A stretch of DNA of 64,000 nucleotides, taken from NCBI GenBank assembly GCA_001792895.1, contig MARA01000012.1:930001-994000 (forward strand), in the 5' to 3' direction. Of the stretch, positions 54,909-64,000 are shown in pieces. Within the stretch, counting starts at the first letter, position 1; every line of letters starts with the position of its first letter. The notes under the pieces were generated by a model, which did no database searches, was not told the origin of the DNA, and saw only the letters and a program-made list of their open reading frames with translations. Origin of the DNA: Lentinus brumalis. Its lineage: Eukaryota > Basidiomycota > Agaricomycetes > Polyporales > Polyporaceae. Both the position numbers and the translations under genes were made by a program.

Positions 54909-56086
54909 ATGTCCTTCGCGCTCTCTACTCGCCAGGTCACCTTTGGTCGCCCTGCGCACCCTGCTCAGCAGCAGCAGTACCAGCAAGGCCAGCCGCAACC
55001 GTTCGCGGCGCAGTCGCAGCAGCAACCACAACCGTCTAGCGGTCTCGCGCTCCCCTTCCCATCCAACCCGTACCTCCCAGGTCCGACTGGTCTTGCGCTG
55101 CCGGGGCCTGCCCCCGTCTACTCTTCGCAACCCCAGCCAACGACTGCGCAGCCTGCACAGTCTCAGCAACAGCAGCAGCAGTCGCAAACTCAGTCACAGT
55201 CGCCGACCGTGACAGGTGCCACCCAGGCCAGCGCCGCCGGTCCCGCCTCACCCCCTTCTACTATCCCCGCTACCCCTGCGCCTCTCACTTTAGAGCAGCA
55301 ACACATCACTGCCGTCGAGGGCATCGTACCGACGCTTCAGAATATTGTCGCGACCGTCAACCTTGACTGCCGTTTGGACCTTAAGACGATCGCGCTGCAT
55401 GCGAGGAACGCGGAGTATAATCCCAAGGTTTGTACCTCTAATTTCTGATGCAGAGCGGTCGGACTTCCCTCCGTCGCGCTTTTTTTTCAGCGTTTCGCCG
55501 CTGTCATCATGCGTATCCGTGACCCGAAGACCACGGCCCTCATCTTCGCGTCGGGCAAGATGGTCGTCACTGGTGCGAAGTCGGAGGATGACTCGCGGCT
55601 GGCGTCGCGCAAATATGCGCGTATCGTTCAGAAGCTTGGCTTCGACGCGAAGTTCTCGGAGTTCAAGATCCAGAACATCGTCGGCTCGTGCGACGTCAAG
55701 TTCCCCATCCGTCTTGAGGGACTTGCGTACAGCCACGGACAGTTCAGCTCCTACGAGCCTGAGGTACGATTATCTTGCTGCTTCGCCGCCATGACTGTCG
55801 CTGACCGTTGGCTATAGCTCTTCCCCGGTCTGATCTATCGCATGATCAAGCCGAAGGTCGTGCTCCTCATCTTCGTGTCTGGCAAGATCGTCTTGACGGG
55901 TGCCAAGGTAAAGTACCATCATCTATCATTGTGTGAACTTCTCCGCCTCCTGGAGGTGCACGTACATCGTTACTGTGGGACACGTTCGCTAACGTCCGAT
56001 TATCACTGGCCGTTCAGGTCCGTGAAGAGATATACACTGCGTTCAACACGATCTACACTGTGCTTGTCGAGTTCCGCAAGCCGTGA
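54909..56086 (+). CDS. SPT15: TATA-box-binding protein
   Basis: 316 aa in four exons: 54909-55427, 55491-55763, 55818-55907 and 56018-56086. The C-terminal ~180 aa is the saddle-shaped DNA-binding core. The first repeat runs from [20 protein letters not shown] to the [14 protein letters not shown] strand. The second runs from [19 protein letters not shown] through [19 protein letters not shown] to [19 protein letters not shown]. It nucleates pre-initiation complexes for all three RNA polymerases. The N-terminal ~137 aa is a Gln/Pro/Ser-rich extension with several Gln runs. Fungal TBPs usually have much shorter N-terminal arms. The core is essentially intact, so the gene is surely functional. 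The symbol follows yeast usage. Confidence 0.96.
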
Positions 56087-56638
56087 TCGTCTCCCTCGAC
56101 GTTGTCGAAAACCACTTCGACGTCGATGCGCCCCTCCACCGCCGCCGTCTATGTTTTTGTCTGGTCGTGCATGTTGCCCAAGGGTGCAACAGGGTTTGTG
56201 GCGGGCTGGCGGTGGGGGCCAGGGGCGCAGCTGTAGAAAATCATGGACACCTCTCGTGTATGACGACCCTCCCACGTTCTCTCTGGCGCAGACATAGCAT
56301 ATGACTCTCCTACTCACGTACATAGCCACCTCTATTGACCTCGACTGTAGCAATTTGTACTTTATACATCATCGATCCGGATTTCATCGCATACAAAAAT
56401 ATCATTATACGCTTTCAGATTCTCCTTCCGTGCGGGCACTGCCAGCTCAGAATTCCTCCGACTGCCGGTCCCAGATCATTCACATATCGCGGTAAGTACA
56501 CCTCGTTACGTGAGACTTTGAAAATGAATGGGACGGCGGCGATCTGAGATAACAGTTTGCACCGATCATGCCGCTCGCCGAGGGATTCGCTCGAGTCAAC
56601 GTCTCTGGCGTTCAGACACACCTCACTCCTTGACCATC
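56087..56638. other. Intergenic between TBP and WRS1
   Basis: About 550 bp with the TBP 3' UTR and the WRS1 promoter. It is AT-richer around 56290-56420. No gene was seen. Confidence 0.45.
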
Positions 56639-58227
56639 ATGTCTGCCGAGCCATCGTCGACCGTTCCACCACATCCTGAGCAGACCGACGCCGCCCCAGC
56701 CATCAAGCCTGCGGCCACGGAAGCGCACGGTCAGGTCGTCACCCCCTGGGATGTGCAGGGCCAGGTCTCGGAGGACGGCAAGCAGCTTGCCATTGACTAC
56801 GACAAGCTTGTCGACCAGTTCGGCACCCGGAGGGTCGATGCAGCGCTGCTCGAGCGATTCGAGCGACTGACGGGCCACAAGCCGCACGTCTTCCTCCGGA
56901 GAGGCATGTTCTTCTCGCACCGGGACTTCAATCAAATCCTCGACCGGTATGAGCAGGGCAAGCCGTTCTTCTTGTACACCGGACGTGGGCCGAGCAGCGA
57001 TAGTATGCATCTGGGGCATATGGTGCCGTTCATCTTCACCAAGTGAGTACTACTCTGAGCAGGATGGAGGGGCACGGCGATCGTGTGCTGACGATACCGA
57101 CGGGAAGATGGCTGCAGGAGGTCTTTGACGTGCCATTGGTGGTGCAACTGACGGACGACGAGAAGTTCCTGTTCAAGCACGAGCTCAAGGTCGAGCAGAC
57201 GTACGAGTTCGCGAAGCGGAACGCGCGAGATATCATCGCAGTCGGATTCAAGCTTGAGAAGACGTTCATCTTCAGCGATTACGACTTTGTCGGCGGCGCC
57301 TTCTATCGCAACGTCTCCAAGATCTCGCGGCAAATCACCATTAACCAGGCGAAGGCGACGTTTGGCTTCAATGACTCGTGAGTATGATCACGCGCGACTC
57401 CGGTCACTCCTTTCCTGAACTTTCGTCTTGCGCACAGAGACAACATCGGAAAGATCCACTTCGCCTCTATCCAAGCCGCCCCATCCTTCTCGAACTCCTT
57501 CCCCCAAATCTTCGGCACGCAGTCCAACATCCCCTGCCTCATCCCCTGCGCGATCGATCAGGACCCGTACTTCCGCCTCACGCGCGACGTCGCGGCCAAG
57601 CTCAAGTACCCGAAGCCCGCGCTCATCCACTCCAAGTTCTTCCCGGCGCTCCAGGGCCCGCAGACGAAGATGAGCGCGTCGGACGCGAACTCGAGCATCT
57701 ACATGAACGACTCCCCCGCGCAGATCAAGAACAAGGTCAACAAGCACGGCTTCTCGGGCGGACAGGAGACCGTCGAAGAGCACAGGCGGCTCGGCGGGAA
57801 CCCCGATGTCGATGTCGCATACCAGTACCTTGGGTTCTTCATGGACGATGACGAGGAGTGGAAGAAAATGGGCGAGGTGCGTCTGATGCGCCACTCGCCG
57901 CTACAAGTTGAGCGCTGACCCAGTTCCGCGTGGTTGCAGGAGTACCGTGCAGGCCGTCTACTCACGGGCGAGCTGAAGGGCAAGTGCATCAAGGTCCTCC
58001 AGGACTTTGTCAAGGAGTTCCAAGACGTATGTTCCGTCTCCCCGTCATCACTCACAGAGCATTGCTGACGCAGATTGGGCAACTCGCAGGCGAGAGCGAA
58101 GGTCACCGATGCCGACATCAAGGCGTTCATGGACGGAAGCCGTCAAATCGTACCGACGTTCGGGAAGAGCAAAACGGCCGCGGAGGCACCCGCCGCCGCG
58201 GCCCCCGCAGCAGCAGCAGCGTCGTAG
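56639..58227 (+). CDS. WRS1: Cytosolic tryptophanyl-tRNA synthetase
   Basis: 445 aa, five exons: 56639-57042, 57108-57377, 57438-57876, 57940-58026 and 58090-58227. It charges tRNA-Trp. The class Ic catalytic core has [17 protein letters not shown] (HIGH equivalent), then [38 protein letters not shown] and [15 protein letters not shown] (KMSKS equivalent). The eukaryote-type extension [20 protein letters not shown] precedes the core. It lacks a mitochondrial targeting sequence. The C-terminus ends in an Ala-run coded by GCA/GCC repeats. Exon 2 uses an AAG acceptor at 57107, the only choice that keeps [11 protein letters not shown] in frame. Confidence 0.95.
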
Positions 58228-58526
58228 CGACGCCCTTCGCCTTTCGTAATGCGGGGACGTATAGGAGAAAGATATCTAACTTGTTGTAGATCTAGGTTGT
58301 AGCACATGGAGAATGTATACCATGCATACTGAAAGCTGTACACAGTGCATTTGCCAGCTGATCAGTATTATTTCTCGGAAGCTGGTGATCATGACTGTCT
58401 CGCATCCAGCGTGATGATTCACAAAAGAAGAGGCGAGTGTCTTGCAGCAGGCAAAACTTTACAAGTAGAGAGGTAGAACGACGTCATGTCATGTCGTGTC
58501 GTATGGAATCGTTCGTGCTTGTAACG

Positions 58527-60233
58527 TTAGCAGCTGGCAAGGCCACGAGAGACGAGCTCGTTCCCGGCCGTTATGAAGTAGTAATCACCTGCATGGCATA
58601 GTCAGCGGCTACTCCTAAACACGGACAACGCGATATACACACCATACACAATCCCGGTGAGATTGTTATGTTGCGGGTTGTTGACGGTGCCATTGGACAG
58701 GAGACTCTGCCATGAAGGGGCCCATGCAAGCTTCGTGTTGTCGCGGACGATCTGGGCGCGAAGTTTAGTCTCGAACGCGGTCTGTTCTATGGACGTACAC
58801 ACCTTGATAGCAGCGTTCGTGTAGTACGCGGACCCAGAGAAGTTGAACACGGACAACTCTTGGTCGGCCAGCAAGAGGAGGCCGTTCGCGGCGATCATCG
58901 CCGCAGACGAGTCGGCCGGGCGCGGACTCGGCACGAGTGGTGCGTTGAAGTCCCTGTGGCGCTACTGCTTCAGCGTCGCTACAGCGTGAAGCCATGCGTC
59001 ACTCACCAAGGCACCACGCCGTCAGAAGGGATGTTGGTGATGAAGTACGTGGCTATCCGGCGAGCCGTCTGGAGGTAGTCGAACTTCTTCGTGTGCTTGT
59101 ACACTTTAGAAGCAGTCAGACTTTGAACTGGCGCACATTCTGTCCCAAACACGTACTGTTAGCGAAGCCGTATAGGCCCCATGCTTCGCCTCTGCTCCAT
59201 GTGCTGGTGAACGGGTACGTCAGACAGCGACGCGATGTATGGCTGATCAACCATACCTGTTGTCGGCATAACCCTGAGAGGTGCGTTGACGTATGACCGC
59301 ACCGGTCGTAGAGTTGTAGTCCACGACATGGTATGAGCCGCCTGTGTGTACGATCAGTAAGTTTGAAGACACGAGGCCAGGGAGAGCACGAACCATCCGG
59401 CCGAATGTGGTTCACCATTGTCTTATCCGCGTGCGAGATAGCAATATCTCGCAGAGTGTGATTTCCCGTGAGCTTCTCGGAGGCAAAGAGAACCTAGGCC
59501 AGCCAAAACATACATAAGCCGCAATGCCATGACGAGTGGCGAAGCTGCATACCTCGAGGTTCATCATATTGTCGATGATAACCTGTAGGACACACGAGCA
59601 TGTGAGATCACTCCGCTCAGTATACGGTATAGATACCGGTACCTGAAAGTCAGTCGGATCGGACGTATCCCAGCTACGGGTGCAGCCGACGATTGGACTG
59701 AATCGCCCGGCGAGATGGTTCGCGAATGCATTGACCGCCTGAACGGCGGTCTCGTTGTTCGGATCCCTACAGACAACGTTAGCCTGCGCACGCATATCAT
59801 ATCATGCTAAAAGTACCGACACCGTGAGTTCGTCCATGAAAGGGAAGCTGAGGAAGCCGACATCATGACCGACCCCAGTGTTCGTCTCCAGCGGGACCTC
59901 GCCTGTCGACCATGTACGAGCAAGTGAAAGCCATTGCGACGCGTCTCCCGCGTTCGAATGGGTGCAGAGCTTGGTGCGCTCGTACATTGCGTACAACGTC
60001 GCAGGGAAGAACCCCGTGGTCCATTGGTCTGGCGTGAACCAGATCCATTCCCCATTGACACGGTCAGTGTACTGTGGGTATTGGGCGGGATTCGGGAAGG
60101 CTGTCGCGGTCTTGAGGACCTTCTGCGCCACGAGAGGAGAGAAGAGCTCCGCCGGTGGCGCCACGAAGCCTGATGCCGCCGCCGAGACGGAGCAGGCTGA
60201 GAGCGCAAGAGCGACAAAGCTGAGGGCGAGCAT
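58527..60233 (-). CDS. Secreted GH88-type unsaturated glucuronyl hydrolase-like enzyme
   Basis: About 410 aa, eight or so exons. From ATG 60233 there is a clear signal peptide (MLALSFVALALSACSVSAAA). The (alpha/alpha)6-barrel motifs then follow: WFTPDQWTTGFFPATLYAMY, TGVGHDVGFLSFPFMDEL with the catalytic-type Asp, and VGCTRSWDTSDPTDFQV. They continue with VIIDNMMNLE, SYHVVDYNSTTGAVIRQR, STWSRGEAWGLYGFA, and at the end NNLTGIVYGDYYFITAGNEL. GH88 enzymes release unsaturated uronic acids from oligosaccharides made by polysaccharide lyases, fitting plant-cell-wall or pectin breakdown by a wood- or litter-decaying fungus. The first intron needs a GTCGGT donor to keep the frame. It is convergent with WRS1 (300 bp, nothing else seen). 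Confidence 0.85.
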
Positions 60234-61204
60234 GACGAGAGCTAGGGAAGGAGGCCGCAAGGCGTGTCGACGTCGAACCTGGGGACCATGAGGAGGCCGC
60301 CTGCATTCATATGTGTGCGTCAAGCACTCGTATCCGACAGCGAACCTCCCGGGGATGGTCCGGTCACAGAGAGGGGTCAGGGTAAATATTGAATCCGCTC
60401 GTGACGGAGCTTCTGAATGTATGTGACGGGTGGACATCGAACCCCGCCGGCGCAGTGTGCCCGCCGCCTGTGGCCGATGGGCTCGAAGCTTGAGCCTGGC
60501 GTTGCGCGCATCGCGGCGATCATACTGTCTAAAAATGGGCCCTGTTGAAGGATGATGAGTCGATGAGGAAGAAATTGTGGCCGCAGGAATGGTGGGCGTG
60601 CGTGAGTCACGGTATACAGTAAGTACTTACCAGGATGAGCAGAATCACTTCTGATCATTTCGGCGGGGCGGGCGCATGATTCGGTCACCGGACAGTAACC
60701 CACATGCTCATGTCGGCATGCATGTCGACAAGAGAAGCAGTCACCGGCATTGCTCAAGTACTTCAGCTGTTTTCGTTCAAGGATGTGAGATACTTACTCA
60801 CACTGAACTTCAAGAGGGAGTACTTACGTAGATCAATGGACCGCAAAGTACTGGTGATTGCATTTGACGCCCAATCTTATCTTATCACAAACTCGAAACG
60901 CTGCGAGAGCGATTGGAGGAACTTCCCTCCCGCCACCATAACCATCCTCCGCTAAATGCCAGACGGCGAGTGCAGTCGTTCAGATGCAGAGTTGGAACTG
61001 ACAGATTGGTCTACTCAGGTAGCTCGATCTGATTGTCGTAGTGAGCGTTGCGTGAATACTGCCACTACTTACTTAGGCGTGAGCTGAGTCCAAGTACGGC
61101 GCAGCTTCCCTCCACTGCGAAGTGAGTCTCTGCAGTCAGGCCCACTAGCCGGGTCTTGAGGTGTCGTTTATGATTGACTTCTGACCGTCATGTTCTTGAT
61201 CAGA
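60234..61204. other. Divergent intergenic region, GH88 gene / MED1
   Basis: About 970 bp between divergent start codons. A longer minus-strand frame runs upstream of the GH88 signal peptide, but it is unlike the family and puts the signal peptide inside, so I left it out. The motif AGTACTTAC recurs at about 60620-60635, 60795 and 60820-60830. Confidence 0.4.
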
Positions 61205-63668
61205 ATGACTGATCTCAAGAACCCCCTCCCTGCGACTGTGCTCACCGCGCTTCAACAGTTCACGTCTCCAGATGCTTTTCCGACGAACGGCCTACATCCG
61301 TTCTCACACGGGTTTCACCCGTTTGCGTCATCTCCAGAAGAGACCCTCTCGACGTTGAGGGGAATTGTGGATACCACGAATCAGGCAGCGGTGTCCTTGA
61401 ATGCGCATCTCTCTCTGCCGCTCTCAAATCCGAAGCTTCTGTCCCTCTACCGGCAGCATGCATCTATATCTCACGCAGTGCAACAAGTGGGTCAGACAGA
61501 TACATGTCATGCGCTGGGTAATCAGAAGTACTTACGCCGGTTTGATTCTCTTTGCACATAGTCCGACCAGAGAATGCGACATGTGGTCAACACCCTCCGG
61601 AAACGAGTGGGCATCACGTTTGGAGAGGATGTTCCTCTGGAGCGCATGCAGCTCATCGACTGGTTCCTGAAGCGACTGCTTGAATGGGCAACTAGCGCAG
61701 GCATGGAAGCATTCAACGAACCCGAAAGTGACGGCCGGGTCGCCGTCGTTATGGGAGGCAAGGTCCTTGTGGTTGATATCATCTTCGCGGTGGACCGCAC
61801 CGACCCAGTCAACCCGGTCATAGATGTGGCATCCTTAAAAACTGCATATGCTATTCCCAATAGTACAGCAGACTCGTCGACCGGAAACTCGATCTCCATG
61901 GACGGATTCCTTGCAGGTGCTATACGTGCATTCCTCAAGGAGGTGCAGAAGGACGACTCCGTTCGCGACAACGTGGAAGCGGCGCGGATAGGCAATCTGC
62001 TCTCAGATCATCTCTCGTACCTGATGAAGCTGGACCATCTTGCCCTGAGCGAAGGCGACGGTGGTCTTCGGTGGTTCACAGTCATTGACAGGATGGCGAT
62101 CGATGTCGAGAACCTGGCTAGCAGAGAGGCGAACGTACTTCTCAGGTGAGGGCGCCTTTGCTGAAAAGAACGATTTCCTTGCTCATAGCATATCAGCACA
62201 GAGAGAGGATCGTCTGCGGCGCCGCTGGACGTGTTCCTCATGCGAGCGCATACACTCCCTCTACCCTACCTCACGACGCCCTCAATATCCTTCTTGACAT
62301 ACCTGTCGCCTCTGGCCTATCTCAAGCTGCTGCGCACGTCACCCGCAGCAGGTCCAACTCCCCCGAGTCCTCATCTCCCTTTGCTTGACGTTCCCTTCCA
62401 GCACATTCGTAACGTCCTCACCTCTCATCCTCGTCCGCCTGGCATCACTCTCGCCACTCTAGTACTTTCTCCAACGCCCCCTCCAGCTCACCATGCAGAC
62501 TCCACGCTGATCTCTGCCATCGACACGAAGTCGTCTTCCACACTTGTGACGGACATCAAGATCGACTTCATCTTCCCTGCCGCTCGGGAAGTGCAGGCAC
62601 TGCAGGGACAGCAGTTCACGTGGATCCTCGACTTCACGGAGGGCGGGAAGTATCCGGGCATCGTGATGAGCCAGTCGCGCATGCGCGAGATCGAGTTCGT
62701 GATCAATCCGTTCAACGAGATGGGAGGCATGGACAACGTACCTATGATGCCTTCTTTCGGAGCGGGGAGCTGGGTGGACCTCCTGGTACGTCTGCACATG
62801 CTAGGCTTCGCTTAGGCATTGGCACTCATCAGCTTTCGTCTGCAGTTGATTCGAGATCCGCAGACGCAAGTCTCGCCAGAGCGATATACGGCAGTATATG
62901 TCAGTAATCAGTTCGCGTACGTTCGTATTGAGCCGTTCACTGATCCTGTACTCAGACGTCTCCGAACTCGGTACACCCGCCTTTGCAACTACGGCTGACC
63001 GCTCCGGACGAACCGGGTTTCGTGCTCGAAACCATCCCCGTGCGGACACTGAAGGAAGTGTGGAGCATCCTCGAGGTAATAAAGATATGCACGTCAGTCC
63101 TGCTCAGACGGTTCTGACAGTGCTTCCCTCGCAGATTGTGCGAGCGCAGTGCTGGCTGAACGAGATCCTCACGAGCTGCCAGTGGGTCCCTGAGGGGCTC
63201 AACATGCCCCCGCTTGGGGATGACGCCGACGACACCGATGTCACTGAAGACGACCTGCAAGCAGTACTGAAAGGTGAGCATCTATTGTCGACGGATCCGG
63301 GTCGCTGGTGAAAGTTCCTCACCTTTTGCACAGGGTCCATCCAGCCTCGCAGCATCCCTGTGAACGTGAAACTCCCGACCCCGCCGCCTACTGACCGCGA
63401 CAACCTCTTTGCGGACACGGATATGGACGATGTTGTTGGACCGTCACGGCATGCGCAGATCAAGATGACCACACCTGAACGACCGCCCATCTCAGGACTC
63501 GTCGACATCCTGGTCGCATTTGATCCAAGCCGCCCGCGCGGTGTTGCGGTTGAGATCTCGGGAGCGATGGGTGTGGACGTTGATGTGGAGGTACTGGAGG
63601 AGGTGTGTAGGAGAGGGGGATTGCTAGGCTTACCGGGACGGGTGTGGAAGAAGGCGCATGAGTCGTGA
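61205..63668 (+). CDS. MED1: Mediator complex subunit Med1 (fungal type)
   Basis: About 650 aa in seven or so exons, starting 61205 (or in frame at 61190, five residues longer). Exon 1 ends 61486 and exon 2 begins 61562. A helical N-terminus (DQRMRHVVNTLRKRVGITF, RMQLIDWFLKRLLEWATS) precedes the fungal Med1 core. The core is VMGGKVLVVDIIFAVDRT with VIDVASLKTAYAIPN, then FLKEVQKDDSVRDN, NLLSDHLSYLMKLDHLALSE and FTWILDFTEGGKYPGIVMSQ. The C-terminal third is Pro/Asp-rich with LPTPPPTDRDNLF. As part of the Mediator middle module it links activators to RNA polymerase II in the nucleus. Fungal Med1 is poorly conserved, so the assignment rests on the MGGKxLVxDI strand and overall order. Confidence 0.8.
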
Positions 63669-64000
63669 CGTTAACGCAAATGTCTGTCAGCTATAAGCTT
63701 CAATCGATTCTCCACAGGCGTGGGCTGCCACGGCGACGAGTCATTGCTATTTGGGATGGCATGACCTTGCTAACTTTGAGGCATCCAAGCAGGCACCCTT
63801 AGCTAAAGCGGTTGCGATATCTTTAACGAGCTAAGTTCGGACAAGGCGCAATGTAACAACGATCAATGCAGGTGTAAGATTACTTCCGCAGTACTTCCTA
63901 GCCAGATATGAACGCCATAACATGTGGCAATAGTACGATTGGCATCTTTCTAAGTAGTTCTCTGAATGTGACGCCGTCTATCTCTCTGAGTCTCTATCTC
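63669..64000. other. Right edge of the window
   Basis: Non-coding as far as I can see. It presumably holds the MED1 3' UTR and part of the next intergenic region. Confidence 0.4.

Noticed and set aside
60234..60437. N-terminal extension of the GH88 gene up to 60437
   Set aside because: It would bury a good signal peptide inside the protein, and its sequence is basic and unlike GH88 proteins. The ATG at 60233 is preferred.

Overview
The window is a piece of nuclear genome from a filamentous basidiomycete, most likely an agaricomycete (mushroom or polypore type). The evidence is compact genes, coding GC well above 50%, and very many introns of about 50-65 bp with GTRNGT donors and C/T/AAG acceptors. 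The families also fit: MYND-finger expansions, FunK1-type kinases, decayed F-box/LRR genes, DUF6593, fungal Med1 and fungal SCAP. No rRNA, tRNA, CRISPR array or intact transposase was recognised. Gene models were built by hand from open frames joined at splice consensus sites, so exon edges are inferred.

Layout. 0.9-7.3 kb is an accessory array of four intact MYND zinc-finger proteins of one family (+, -, +, +) plus one decayed copy. 8-20.6 kb is metabolic: an APH-type kinase-like protein (-), a large beta-propeller/amidohydrolase fusion (-), a MIF/tautomerase homologue (+), a GNAT acetyltransferase (+) and a CYP505-like P450 that stops where the fused reductase would normally begin (+). 21.4-28.4 kb carries two FunK1 kinases in tandem (-). 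29-31.5 kb holds a decayed F-box/LRR-like gene and repetitive non-coding DNA.

From 31.5 kb the window is mostly conserved housekeeping: DUF6593 protein (-), histone acetyltransferase HAT1 (-) divergent from checkpoint clamp subunit RAD1 (+), the pyruvate dehydrogenase X component PDX1 (-), a nucleotidyltransferase-fold gene with a frame break (-), and the sterol sensor SCAP (+) with three apparent frame breaks. A second F-box/LRR-like fragment (+) at 46 kb is related to the one at 29 kb. Then come a PI-PLC-like phosphodiesterase (+), a LOG-family phosphoribohydrolase with a 9-nt microexon (-), NTF2 (-), an unrecognised protein (+), TATA-binding protein (+), cytosolic tryptophanyl-tRNA synthetase (+), a secreted GH88-type glycosidase (-) and Mediator subunit Med1 (+).

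There is no operon-like logic. The main functional groupings are the MYND array, the FunK1 pair, and the divergent HAT1/RAD1 pair (chromatin and DNA damage). The most unusual signals are the MYND family with a splice junction placed inside its zinc site, the reductase-less CYP505-like P450, the LOG microexon, a 964-bp intron in RAD1 where the others are mostly 40-70 bp, and a cluster of single-base frame breaks at short homopolymers that may be either assembly errors or pseudogenisation.
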